A stretch of 64,000 nucleotides of DNA, from positions 128,143 to 192,142 of the forward strand of contig CAZTTO010000003.1 in the NCBI GenBank assembly GCA_964616465.1. The letters run 5' to 3'. Positions within the stretch are counted from its first letter, which is position 1. Every line of letters begins with the position of its first letter. Positions 46,139-54,465 of this stretch are shown piece after piece. The notes under the pieces were generated by a model that ran no database searches, was not told the origin of the DNA, and saw only the letters and a list, made by a program, of their open reading frames with translations. This DNA is from JAFLBI01 sp964616465 (GTDB lineage: Bacteria; Bacteroidota; Bacteroidia; Chitinophagales; Chitinophagaceae). The translations under genes and the position numbers were made by a program.

Positions 46139-46803
46139 GGTTGTATGGTTTTTTTAGCACGAAGCATTTCTCTTTTTCGTGGTGGTCCGGGTAGTTTTTC
46201 TACTAAAAATCCAGCTGCAAGCATGGCTCTTCTTACATCGCTTTTGCTGCAATAAGTTACCAGTATGCCATTGGCTTGTAAACTGGAGTATAATTTTTCA
46301 AACAATGCTTGTGTCCACAATTCAGGCTGTGCCGAAGGAGCAAAGGCATCGTAATAAATCAGGTGAAATTTATTTTCAATTTCTAGTTGACGAATATCTA
46401 GTTGTTTCTTTTCAAAATGAAAATGATGGTCTAGCTGATGTGGCTCATTCCAACTGCAACTGTGTAATAATTCAAACTGATGCTTTTTAGAGTCGTCAAC
46501 ATAGTTCAGCTCTTTGTAAATAGTCGCTTCTAAAGGAAATAGTTCAACAGCCGTATAATCTATGTTGCGTGCGTGTGTTTGTGCAAATTGCCAAGTAAGC
46601 CAAGCATTCAAGCCTGTACCCAATCCCATTTCAAAAATATGTATCTGTTCTTTAGGTTCTAATTGAATAGCTTTTAGTCCTGCTTCAATAAAAACATGCT
46701 GACTTTCTTGCACAGCACCATGTCTGCTATGGTAGGTAATATCAAGGTCGTCTACCAAAACAGTGTGCGACAGATCGGCTGTTATTTGAAGAGATCTTTT
46801 CAC
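46135..46803 (-). CDS. mnmD: tRNA (5-methylaminomethyl-2-thiouridine)(34) methyltransferase, MnmD
   Basis: The 222-residue protein matches the methyltransferase half of E. coli MnmC, as a stand-alone MnmD. It has EMGLGTGLNAWLTW (SAM-binding, near 57), IDYTAVELFPL, YYDAFAPSAQPELWT and TYCSKSDVRRAM with GPPRKREMLRA at the end. It adds the last methyl in mnm5s2U at the tRNA wobble position. The FAD-dependent oxidase half is not fused and not seen nearby. The gene is divergent from the DNA glycosylase. Confidence 0.93.
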   Translation of the reverse strand: MKRSLQITADLSHTVLVDDLDITYHSRHGAVQESQHVFIEAGLKAIQLEPKEQIHIFEMGLGTGLNAWLTWQFAQTHARNIDYTAVELFPLEATIYKELNYVDDSKKHQFELLHSCSWNEPHQLDHHFHFEKKQLDIRQLEIENKFHLIYYDAFAPSAQPELWTQALFEKLYSSLQANGILVTYCSKSDVRRAMLAAGFLVEKLPGPPRKREMLRAKKTIQP

Positions 46804-46829
46804 AACTGCAAAATAACTATCTTCCTTGT

Positions 46830-47459
46830 ATGGAGTATATAAAACACTTGAGGAAGGATGCTAGACTGAAAGAAATTTTAAAAAACCAGTCGCCCTTTGT
46901 TTTACAAGAACAAGCAAGACTGATTGATTATTTAATAGACAGCATAGTTGGACAACAATTGAGCACCAAGGCTGCTGCAGTAATAGTTGGAAGATTTAGG
47001 AATATGTTACCTAAAAAAGGAAGTCTTCAAGATATTCTTGCTTTAGAAGTAGAAGCGTTGCGTGCAGCTGGATTAAGTTATCAAAAAGCCTCCTATGTGC
47101 ATGCTGCTGCTGATTTTTTTCTTCAGCAGAAAATTACAGATGCAAAGTTGCGTAAAATGTCGGATGCGACTATTCTTGAAACGCTCACTCAAATTAAAGG
47201 TGTTGGCAAGTGGACCGTACAAATGATGCTCATATTTGGCATGGGAAGAGAAGATGTATTTGCTCCCGACGATTTAGGTATTAGACAGGCTATGCAAGAT
47301 GTGTATGATTTAGATCATTTGCAAGGCAAGCAATTGGTTGCAGAGATGGAACTAATAGCAAAACACTGGCAACCTTATCGTTCTTATGCCTGTTTGCATT
47401 TATGGAAACACAAAGACGATTCTAAAAAAAGCAAAACAATAAAAAAGCCCTTGAAATGA
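46830..47459 (+). CDS. AlkA-type DNA-3-methyladenine glycosylase
   Basis: The 209-residue protein has the helix-hairpin-helix glycosylase fold with IVGQQLSTKAA, the hairpin LTQIKGVGKWTVQMMLIFG (about 122-140) and the catalytic Asp in APDDLGIRQAM near 150, about where HhH-GPD enzymes have it. It should excise alkylated purines from DNA. It has no iron-sulfur cluster. Its last codons lie inside the left arm of a terminator hairpin. Confidence 0.9.
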   Translation: MEYIKHLRKDARLKEILKNQSPFVLQEQARLIDYLIDSIVGQQLSTKAAAVIVGRFRNMLPKKGSLQDILALEVEALRAAGLSYQKASYVHAAADFFLQQKITDAKLRKMSDATILETLTQIKGVGKWTVQMMLIFGMGREDVFAPDDLGIRQAMQDVYDLDHLQGKQLVAEMELIAKHWQPYRSYACLHLWKHKDDSKKSKTIKKPLK

Positions 47460-47475
47460 ATCAAGGGCTTTTAAT
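47443..47475. terminator. Bidirectional terminator overlapping the end of the glycosylase gene
   Basis: A 12-bp stem (arms AAAAGCCCTTGA and TCAAGGGCTTTT) with a 6-base loop has T tracts on both strands. The plus-strand gene stops at 47459 inside the hairpin, so the left arm encodes the last residues. Confidence 0.88.
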
Positions 47476-47490
47476 TTAAAATTGAGCTCT

Positions 47491-49653
47491 TTATTTCACG
47501 AGCTTAAGTTCATCAATGATGTGTTTAGCACCACCTAATTTTTCAATGCACCAAAGTACATATCGAATATCTACATTAATAGTTCTATTCAGCTCTTTAT
47601 CAAATGCAAGCTTGTGACTCAAAGCTTCGTAGTTGCCATCGAAAGCCAATCCAATTAAATTTCCTTGTGCATCTAACACTGGTGAGCCTGAGTTTCCACC
47701 AGTGATATCGTTACTTGTTATAAATCCAACAACAATATCGTTGTAACGAGCATCAGCATATTGACCAAAATCACGTGCTTTTGCGAGTTCAATGAATTTT
47801 TTCGGCAAATCAAATTCATAATCTCCCGGCACATATTTGCTCAATACTCCGCTGAGTGTAGTTGCATAATCATACATCACACCATCTCTTGGACGATAGC
47901 TTTTTACTTGTCCATAACTCACACGCATCGTGAAGTTTGCATCGGGATACATTTTGTTAACTTGAGCAGGATTCATTTCCATGATTCCTTTCAAATACCT
48001 TCTACCCAAATCATTGTTGCGGGTTGTAAATTCTGCAAAAGCAGGTGCATACTTGCTATTAAAATGCTTCACAAATGCGCTCACTACTTTATAAGCAGGA
48101 TCTTGCATAAGTGCATCTACTGTTGGCTTTGCTTGGAAAGCCGCCCACTTTTTAGCATCCGTCATCATAGTTTCTGCAAACACATCTGCAGCAAACTGCT
48201 TATAAGGACTAGCTTCTAAGCTGTTATACTGGCGGAACAGTTCATCATAAAATCCTTCTGGATGCTGAGTTTTATCTACATCACTATAATACATCATAAT
48301 AGCAGAAGCCAGAATTTGTTGATCTGCTTTTAGGTTATAGTTGTTTAAATAATTTGTTCTGGCAGCATCAGCAGCTTTTACTGCCCGTTCTAATTCCTCT
48401 GGCTTATAGTCGCGGCGCTTTAATAAAGCTTCCAAATTTTGCCAAGCAGAAGCAGCCTGAATCAAGCGACAACCTAAAATACCTTCAATAAGGTACATTC
48501 TATGTTTTGCAAAAGGTTTCCAAGCGGCATAAGCAGCTTCATATTCTTTAAAAATTGTTTCATACTCAGCCTTTCCTTTCGCCCAATCATTAAATTGTTG
48601 TTCAGCTTGTTTCTTTTGTCCGTATATATCATACTTCAAGAGCTGCTTGCTTTCGCCGTCGTAGAACTTCCAATAGTTTGCAATGCTTGCGTATTCAGAA
48701 GCCAACTGCAATTTAACAGCTGCATCTTTCTTCATTTCTTCGAACATATACTTCAAACGCATATCACGCAACTTCACCAAGGTTGGGTTATTGATTTCTG
48801 TGCTTAGTTGAATTCCTAAAGAAGTTTCATAACGATTGGTACTACCTGGGTAACCAAAAATCATTGCATAATCGCCATCTTTAAAGCCCTTCAAGCTTAC
48901 AGGAAGAAAATGCTTAGGCTTGTAAGGAACATTATCGGCGCTATAATTTGAAGGTTGTCCATCTTTACTCATGTACACACGAAACACTGCAAAATCGCCA
49001 GTATGACGAGGCCACTCCCAGTTGTCGGTATCGCCCCCAAATTTACCAACACTTTCAGGAGGTGTTCCTACCAAGCGAACATCGCGGTATACATCATACA
49101 CATACAAAAAGTATTGGTTGCCTTTGAACATGCTTGCAACAACAGCGCTTTTGAAAGTGCTTTCACCCACCACTTCTTTGGTAATGGCAGCAGAAACTTC
49201 CTGCAATTTTCTGTTACGCTCTGCACCACTGGTATTGCCCAAGGCACTCATAACGCGATTAGTAACATCTTCAATTCTATTCAAAAAACTTACGCTTAAG
49301 TTTTTAGATGGAATTTCTTTGCTTAAGTCGCTTGCCCAGAATCCATCGCGCAGGTAATTTGCTTCAACAGAAGAAGCAGCAGCAATTTGTCCATAGCCAC
49401 AATGGTGATTGGTAAATACCAATCCTTTATCGCTTACAATTTCACCTGTACATCCACCACCAAAAATGACAATGGCATCTTTAATTGAATTTTTGTTGGC
49501 ACTGTACAATTGTTCTGGCTTTAATTTCAGTCCTTTCTTTACCATATCTTGGTACACTTGTTGTCCAAGTAACAACGGTAGCCACATGCCTTCATCGGCG
49601 TAAGTACGCAGGATGGTAATGCTACAAATAATGAGCAGTCCTATTTTTTTCAT
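47491..49653 (-). CDS. S46 family serine dipeptidyl-peptidase, DPP7-like
   Basis: From ATG 49653 the protein has 720 residues with a signal peptide ending RTYAD, followed by EGMWLP, as in the family. The S46 triad is visible: His in TNHHCGYG, Asp in GGDTDNWEWPRHTGDF and Ser in GGNSGSPV. The residue 18 positions after that Ser is Gly (LAFDGNYE), as in DPP7, rather than the Arg of DPP11, so cleavage after hydrophobic P1 residues is predicted instead of after Asp/Glu. These enzymes release dipeptides from oligopeptides in the periplasm. Confidence 0.93.
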   Translation of the reverse strand: MKKIGLLIICSITILRTYADEGMWLPLLLGQQVYQDMVKKGLKLKPEQLYSANKNSIKDAIVIFGGGCTGEIVSDKGLVFTNHHCGYGQIAAASSVEANYLRDGFWASDLSKEIPSKNLSVSFLNRIEDVTNRVMSALGNTSGAERNRKLQEVSAAITKEVVGESTFKSAVVASMFKGNQYFLYVYDVYRDVRLVGTPPESVGKFGGDTDNWEWPRHTGDFAVFRVYMSKDGQPSNYSADNVPYKPKHFLPVSLKGFKDGDYAMIFGYPGSTNRYETSLGIQLSTEINNPTLVKLRDMRLKYMFEEMKKDAAVKLQLASEYASIANYWKFYDGESKQLLKYDIYGQKKQAEQQFNDWAKGKAEYETIFKEYEAAYAAWKPFAKHRMYLIEGILGCRLIQAASAWQNLEALLKRRDYKPEELERAVKAADAARTNYLNNYNLKADQQILASAIMMYYSDVDKTQHPEGFYDELFRQYNSLEASPYKQFAADVFAETMMTDAKKWAAFQAKPTVDALMQDPAYKVVSAFVKHFNSKYAPAFAEFTTRNNDLGRRYLKGIMEMNPAQVNKMYPDANFTMRVSYGQVKSYRPRDGVMYDYATTLSGVLSKYVPGDYEFDLPKKFIELAKARDFGQYADARYNDIVVGFITSNDITGGNSGSPVLDAQGNLIGLAFDGNYEALSHKLAFDKELNRTINVDIRYVLWCIEKLGGAKHIIDELKLVK

Positions 49654-49766
49654 GACAAGAATAGTTTTGGGCAAACCTAAGAAATTCATTGGCAAGGCAA
49701 ACGATTAGAAGGAACTGAAATCGTTAAAAAAATTCATTTCAATCCTGTAACTTTCCAAATAAAACT

Positions 49767-50084
49767 ATGATTGTTACAACAACACCTACTATTGAGGGCC
49801 AACCTATTCAGCAATACCTTGGTATAGTTGCGGCTGAAGCCATTATTGGCGCAAATATTTTCAAAGATATTTTTGCTGGCTTGCGCGATATTGTTGGTGG
49901 GCGAAGCCAAACCTATGAGCGTGTTATTGAAGAGGGCAGGGCAAATGCTTTGCAGGAACTCACTCAGAAAGCTGCTATGATGGGAGCGAATGCAGTGGTT
50001 GCTGTTGATTTAGATTTTGAAACAGTGGGAAGTGGTGGCAGTATGCTCATGGTGGTTGCCACTGGTACGGCTGTACGTATTTAA
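49767..50084 (+). CDS. YbjQ family protein
   Basis: A 105-residue protein matching the YbjQ/DUF74 family: TTPTIEGQPIQQYLGIV, GANIFKDIFAGLRDIVGGR, ALQELTQKAAMMGANAVVAV and a terminal MLMVVATGTAV. YbjQ proteins form beta-rich pentamers or decamers; a heavy-metal role has been proposed but not shown. No signal peptide. It precedes the ECF sigma gene on the same strand. Confidence 0.9.
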   Translation: MIVTTTPTIEGQPIQQYLGIVAAEAIIGANIFKDIFAGLRDIVGGRSQTYERVIEEGRANALQELTQKAAMMGANAVVAVDLDFETVGSGGSMLMVVATGTAVRI

Positions 50085-50130
50085 ACTTTTAGTTACTGTT
50101 AGAGTCCAATTATCCTAAAGCACGTTTTGC

Positions 50131-50673
50131 ATGCAAATGGAAGATGCCGAGTTGTTGAATCTTTTCAAAGATCCGGCTAGCCGAGAGAAAGCCTTTACCG
50201 AACTGGTGAAAAAATACCAGGAGCGTTTGTATTGGCATATTCGCAGGCTGGTTGTGGTGCACGACGATGCTGATGATGTCTTGCAAAACACTTTATTAAA
50301 AGTGTGGCATGGCTTAGATCAGTTTAAAGGGCAGAGCCAATTATTTACGTGGATGTATAGAATTGCTACCAATGAATCGCTCAGTTTCTTGGAACAAAAA
50401 AAGCGAAAATCAACAGAGGCATTGGATGATTCAGAGGAGCTATCTAATTTGGTAAGGGCGAGTGAGGGTTTTAATGCCAACAAGTTGGAGTGGAAGCTTC
50501 AGTTGGCAATTCAGCATTTACCAGAGAAGCAGCGGGTGGTCTTCAATTTGCGTTATTACGACGAAATGCCTTACGAGGCAATGAGTCAATTGCTAGAAAC
50601 CAGCGAGGGTGCTTTGAAGGCTAGCTACCACCATGCTGCGAAGAAAATTGAGGATTTTATTTTAAATCATTAA
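50131..50673 (+). CDS. ECF-type RNA polymerase sigma factor
   Basis: The 180-residue protein has regions 2 and 4 only: AFTELVKKYQERLYWHIRRL and DDADDVLQNTLLKVWHGL with FKGQSQLFTWMYRIATNES (region 2), and LPEKQRVVFNLRYYDEMPYE, LETSEGALKASYHHAAKKIE (region 4 helix-turn-helix). Start may be ATG 50131 or 50137. It probably directs a small regulon. The next two genes look like its inhibitor and a periplasmic partner, 33 and 5 bases apart respectively. Confidence 0.93.
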   Translation: MQMEDAELLNLFKDPASREKAFTELVKKYQERLYWHIRRLVVVHDDADDVLQNTLLKVWHGLDQFKGQSQLFTWMYRIATNESLSFLEQKKRKSTEALDDSEELSNLVRASEGFNANKLEWKLQLAIQHLPEKQRVVFNLRYYDEMPYEAMSQLLETSEGALKASYHHAAKKIEDFILNH

Positions 50674-50705
50674 ACGGAAAGCCATAAATACTGTCAAAAA
50701 CAGGA

Positions 50706-51383
50706 ATGGAACGGGAAAAAGTACATATTGAATCTGAATTACAGGAAATTGCACCAAAACTGGCGCATGTATCTGGGAACAGCCATTGGCAGGTTCCAGC
50801 GCATTATTTTGAGCAATTTCCAGAGCGATTGATGTGGAAGATTCAAGGGAAAAAGGCTCAGGAAGCACAAAGCGCATCTGTTCCGCAAGGTTATTTTGAA
50901 GGTTTACCGAACCGCATATTAGAGCGCATTCGTTCAGAAGCAAATAAAGATATAGCTCAAGAAGAGCTGCCGCAATGGCTTTTAGATCTTCGGACTAAGC
51001 CTACTTATCGGGTTCCTGCAGATTATTTTGGGAAAGCTCGCATGCCAATGAGGTCGCAAGCTAAAGTGGTGGCTTTGTCTGCTCGACGCGTTTGGGGCTA
51101 TGTAGCCGCTGCCGTTGTAACAGGTTTATTGGTTTGGGGCGGATGGATGCAGTTGGATACCCCCGAGCAAATGAATATGGATATTGCAAGTGAGGTAAAA
51201 CAAATTAGTGATGACGGATTAGAAGAATATTTGTGGGAACCTAACGAATATTTGGTATCATCTAAACTGATGCTCGATGGTCCAGGTGTTTCTCAATTTG
51301 ACGCATCTGTAGCATTGTTGACAGATGATGAGTTAGAATATTATTTAGACAAAGACCCTTATAACACAAGTGAAAGTTTTTAG
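50706..51383 (+). CDS. Putative anti-sigma factor with VPxxYF repeats
   Basis: The 225-residue protein has a cytoplasmic part of about 128 residues, one helix at about 129-149 and a periplasmic end of about 75 residues. The cytoplasmic part has three short repeats, VPAHYFEQFPERL near 30-42, VPQGYFEGLPNRIL near 59-72 and VPADYFG near 103-109. No zinc-type HxxxCxxC motif is present, so it is not a classic ZAS anti-sigma factor. The order after an ECF sigma gene, and the topology, argue for an anti-sigma role, but this is inference. Confidence 0.65.
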   Translation: MEREKVHIESELQEIAPKLAHVSGNSHWQVPAHYFEQFPERLMWKIQGKKAQEAQSASVPQGYFEGLPNRILERIRSEANKDIAQEELPQWLLDLRTKPTYRVPADYFGKARMPMRSQAKVVALSARRVWGYVAAAVVTGLLVWGGWMQLDTPEQMNMDIASEVKQISDDGLEEYLWEPNEYLVSSKLMLDGPGVSQFDASVALLTDDELEYYLDKDPYNTSESF

Positions 51384-51387
51384 TAGT

Positions 51388-51822
51388 ATGAAAAGAGGAT
51401 GGATGATATGGATTTGCTGGGTAGGGCTTTTGCCTGCTGCTTTTTCTCAGCCGCCAGATAGGCCGCCGGGACGACCAGCATACAATCGTCCAGATTCAGC
51501 TATGGTGGAAGCAATAAAAATTGCATTTATTACAAAAAGGCTTCAATTAACACCAGATGAGGCGCAGCGATTTTGGCCTACTTACAATAGGTATATAGAT
51601 GAAATGCGTAAAACCAGGAGAGAGTTTAGGAAGGATGAGTTGGTATTTGAAGAGAAAGCCCTGGAAATTAGAAAACGATATAGAGAAGAATTTAGAAAAA
51701 TATTGGGGGAAGAACGCGTAACACAAATTTATAATGCCGATAGAGAGTTCAGGGATATGATTCGTAAAGAATTGCAGGAGCGACAAAGGATGCGGCAGGG
51801 TGGAAATGGACAAAAAAGATAA
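51388..51822 (+). CDS. Secreted helical protein, CpxP/Spy-like sensor candidate
   Basis: From ATG 51388 the protein has 144 residues with a signal peptide ending AAFSQ, a short Pro/Arg-rich start and a long charged helix pattern (KIAFITKRLQLTPDEAQRFW, then NRYIDEMRKTRREFRKDELV). The QLTPDEA element resembles the LTxxQ repeats of CpxP/Spy-type proteins. It is the third gene after an ECF sigma and a membrane anti-sigma candidate, and could bind misfolded protein in the periplasm. The role is inferred. Confidence 0.7.
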   Translation: MKRGWMIWICWVGLLPAAFSQPPDRPPGRPAYNRPDSAMVEAIKIAFITKRLQLTPDEAQRFWPTYNRYIDEMRKTRREFRKDELVFEEKALEIRKRYREEFRKILGEERVTQIYNADREFRDMIRKELQERQRMRQGGNGQKR

Positions 51823-51825
51823 ATG

Positions 51826-51859
51826 AAAAGGCTGTCTACATGAATGGACAGCCTTTTTT
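51826..51859. terminator. Terminator of the ECF sigma operon
   Basis: Arms AAAAGGCTGTC and GACAGCCTTTT pair around a loop of about 10 bases and are followed by a T run. The converging lipoprotein gene ends at 51865 and may use it too. Confidence 0.85.
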
Positions 51860-51864
51860 GTTTC

Positions 51865-52392
51865 TTATCTTGATTTGCCTTTACCATCAGTAGTTTCTAC
51901 TCTAACCCTTCTCACCCTGCCTGTATTTTGTCCAGAAGGCATATACACCCTAACATCACCGTCTATAAAGAAATCATCTCCGCCTTCAAGTAAAGCCTTT
52001 TCAGACACAGTAAAGCTGATGATTGCTTCACCTGCTAGAAAATTATTCCAAGTAATTTGAGCGTTGCTTACAAAGCCGACTTTATTAGTAATAACTAGTT
52101 TAGTTTCCTGCTTAAAGCCATCTTTCTCATTATAGCCAACTGTCATTTTGCTCCAAGGTCCGCTAAATTTACCTTGAACTTTGTACACCAATTGTGTGCT
52201 TTGTAACTTTTCATCCCACTCTTTTGCAATTGTGGTTGAAGCGGGTTTCCATCCAAGGTTCCAAACCTGATCTTTTTGTGCTTCAACAGCAGTTGTGGCA
52301 GCAAAATCGGCATTGTTTTCTGGTTGAGTGATTTGCTTTTCGCAAGAGCTAAGGCCAATACCAGCCATCAAAAGAAATAATAATGTACGCAT
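51865..52392 (-). CDS. Lipoprotein, unknown
   Basis: From ATG 52392 the protein has 175 residues with lipobox GLSSCEK. The mature part has a disordered start, then a beta-rich body (VYKVQGKFSGPWSKMTVGYN, KVGFVSNAQITWNNF) and a basic end (TGRVRRVRVETTDGKGKSR). I recognise no family. It is a lone gene between the sigma operon and rng, converging on the first. Confidence 0.7.
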   Translation of the reverse strand: MRTLLFLLMAGIGLSSCEKQITQPENNADFAATTAVEAQKDQVWNLGWKPASTTIAKEWDEKLQSTQLVYKVQGKFSGPWSKMTVGYNEKDGFKQETKLVITNKVGFVSNAQITWNNFLAGEAIISFTVSEKALLEGGDDFFIDGDVRVYMPSGQNTGRVRRVRVETTDGKGKSR

Positions 52393-52523
52393 GTTGTTTT
52401 GTTTTTGGTAGCACAAACTTCGAAAGTTTACATGCGATGCAGTTATAGGAGTTTATGAATCTCAGATTTGATTTTGTGAATGGTTGATTTTGATTTGTGA
52501 GGTGTAATAAATGAATAGCAAAC

Positions 52524-52554
52524 ACAAAAAAATCCCATCGTGATAGATGGGGTT
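52524..52554 (-). terminator. Rho-independent terminator of rng
   Basis: On the minus strand arms AACCCCATC and GATGGGATT with a 6-base loop are followed by a T run. Confidence 0.8.
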
Positions 52555-52589
52555 GAATCATGTTAGACATGGAAGCTGCTTTTCAACAT

Positions 52590-54143
52590 TTAGAATTTGA
52601 TTTCTTCTTCATTTGCATCAAAGAAGCGGAATTCAATTAGGTGAAATTGGTTATTAGCTTCCACCTTAAGCTGACGCGTATATTTTTTCTTCCACTGATG
52701 AATGATAGAAGACCAGAGCCAACCTTTTGATAAATGTGAGAAAACAATAGGGTGTACTTCTAAGCGCAATTGCTTGTGGCCATGCGTTACCAAATATTGT
52801 AAACGCTTCTCCATTTCGTCTTCTAAAACCAAAGTAGAAGTTACTTTTCCAGTTCCATTACAAACTGGACAAGACTCGCTGGTGTTAATAGTTACTTCGG
52901 GCCGCATACGCTGACGCGTAATTTGCATAAGCCCAAATTTTGAAATTGGAAGAACAGAATGTTTAGCACGATCGGTGCGCATAAATTCTTCCATTGCATC
53001 TTGAAGCTTACGCTTATTATCGGGCAATTTCATGTCTATGAAATCCACCACAATAATTCCGCCTATATCACGCAAACGAAGTTGACGGGCAATTTCTTCT
53101 GCGGCTTCTAAGTTGGTTTGTAAAGCGTTTTCTTCTTGGTTATTGCTAATACTCTTATATCCACTGTTCACATCAATAACATGCAAAGCTTCGGTATGCT
53201 CAATAATTAAATAAGCACCACTGTTGAGGTTCACCGTTTTGCCAAAAGAAGCTTTTACTTGTTTGGTTATGCCATAGTGATCGAAAATAGAAGCACCATT
53301 ATTATACAAGCTAACGATATCTTGTTTGTCGGGTGCAATTCGTTGTAAATACGATTTGGTATCATTGTACATACCACGATCGTTCACAACAATCTTATGA
53401 AAATCGTTGCTGAGCAAATCGCGCAAGATACTTGTAGTTTTATCCTGCTCACTCATGATTTTAGCAGGAGCTTCAGCGTTGCGTAGGTTTTCCTGAATAT
53501 TCTTCCATGTTTCAGCAAGCGATAATAAATCCTGGTGCAATTCGGCCGTACTCTTTCCTTCAGCTGCAGTTCTAACAATAACACCAAAATTTTTGGGTCG
53601 AATAGATTCTACAATTTTATGTAAACGCTTGCGCTCATCAGAGGATTGTATTTTCTTTGAAACAGCAACAATTTCATTAAATGGAGTAAGTACTACAAAA
53701 CGGCCTGGTAAAGAAAGTTCACAACTTAATCTTGGTCCTTTTGCTGCAATGGGCTCTTTTAAAATCTGAACAAGCACACTTGGCTTGCCATTGAGTACTT
53801 CATTGATTTTACCAGTTTTAATTATTTCGGGTTCGGTTTGAAACTTTCCGAAATCAAATCCACCGGGCTCTTGATCATGGATAGCCATTTGAGTGAATTT
53901 GATGATTGATCTGGCATAAGGACTTAGATCTGTATAATGGAGAAATCCATCTTTATCGGCACCAACATCTACAAATGCGGCATTCATACCTGGCACCAGC
54001 TTTTTCACTTTTCCCAGATACAAATCACCTACGGTAAAACTAGCATCATGACTTTCTTGATGAAGTTCAACCAGTTTTTTATCTTCTAGCAATGCAATTT
54101 CCACACCATGTGCGGTGGCATTGATTACAATTTCTTTGTTCAC
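52590..54143 (-). CDS. rng: Ribonuclease E/G family endoribonuclease
   Basis: The 517-residue enzyme has an S1 domain (about 38-130, with YLGKVKKLVPGMNAAFVDVG), an RNase H-like/DNase I-like core with VIDVNSG and IIVVDFIDM carrying the metal-binding Asp residues, and the zinc-link CPVCNGTGKV near 440. It lacks the long C-terminal scaffold of RNase E, so RNase G is the better name. It processes rRNA and mRNA 5' ends. It lies downstream of the small ribosomal protein gene and TPR gene on the same strand. Confidence 0.93.
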   Translation of the reverse strand: MNKEIVINATAHGVEIALLEDKKLVELHQESHDASFTVGDLYLGKVKKLVPGMNAAFVDVGADKDGFLHYTDLSPYARSIIKFTQMAIHDQEPGGFDFGKFQTEPEIIKTGKINEVLNGKPSVLVQILKEPIAAKGPRLSCELSLPGRFVVLTPFNEIVAVSKKIQSSDERKRLHKIVESIRPKNFGVIVRTAAEGKSTAELHQDLLSLAETWKNIQENLRNAEAPAKIMSEQDKTTSILRDLLSNDFHKIVVNDRGMYNDTKSYLQRIAPDKQDIVSLYNNGASIFDHYGITKQVKASFGKTVNLNSGAYLIIEHTEALHVIDVNSGYKSISNNQEENALQTNLEAAEEIARQLRLRDIGGIIVVDFIDMKLPDNKRKLQDAMEEFMRTDRAKHSVLPISKFGLMQITRQRMRPEVTINTSESCPVCNGTGKVTSTLVLEDEMEKRLQYLVTHGHKQLRLEVHPIVFSHLSKGWLWSSIIHQWKKKYTRQLKVEANNQFHLIEFRFFDANEEEIKF

Positions 54144-54291
54144 GGTTTCGCAACTTTATACTGCATCACAATAACCCCATGAGTTGAGGCTGTTTGGATT
54201 TGTTACAACGATTGCCGAAGAGAGAGGATAGGAAGGTAAAGTTGCTGAAGAGAAGGAAAATAGGCGGCAATCGGAGTAGAATACACAAGTG

Positions 54292-54321
54292 CAAAAACCA
54301 CCCTAGAGAAGGATGGTTTTT
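54292..54321 (-). terminator. Terminator of the bS22-like gene
   Basis: On the minus strand arms AAAACCATCC and GGGTGGTTTT (one G-T pair) with a 7-base loop are followed by further T. It separates the small gene from rng. Confidence 0.75.
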
Positions 54322-54335
54322 GCTCAAGAGAACAA

Positions 54336-54431
54336 TTATTTATTCTTTTTCTTATGACGGTTCTTTCTCAGACGCTTCTTCCGCTTGTGCGTCGCAATTT
54401 TATGACGCTTTCTTTTTTTACCACAAGGCAT
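54336..54431 (-). CDS. Small ribosomal protein of bS22/mS38 (COX24/AURKAIP1) type
   Basis: A 31-codon gene from ATG 54431 to TAA at 54336-54338. The product begins MPCGKKRKRHKIATHKRKK and ends in RLRKNRHKKKNK; it is almost wholly basic. This is the pattern of the AURKAIP1/COX24 domain family widespread in Bacteroidota (usually MPSGKKRKRHK...), related to mitochondrial mS38 and mycobacterial bS22, which lie on the small ribosomal subunit. The Cys at position 3 is a mild variation. It has its own terminator. It is too short for usual gene finders and its antisense frame gives a false ORF. Confidence 0.88.
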   Translation of the reverse strand: MPCGKKRKRHKIATHKRKKRLRKNRHKKKNK

Positions 54432-54465
54432 AAGACATGCTTTTTACTTTGTTATACAATAAGGT

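Noticed and set aside
47761..48219. Plus-strand frame of 152 codons inside the S46 peptidase
   Set aside because: Composition rich in His, Cys and Ile is typical of antisense frames; the S46 frame is certain.
54194..54433. Plus-strand frame of 79 codons
   Set aside because: It is antisense to the bS22-like gene and its terminator, has no ribosome site and an unlikely composition.
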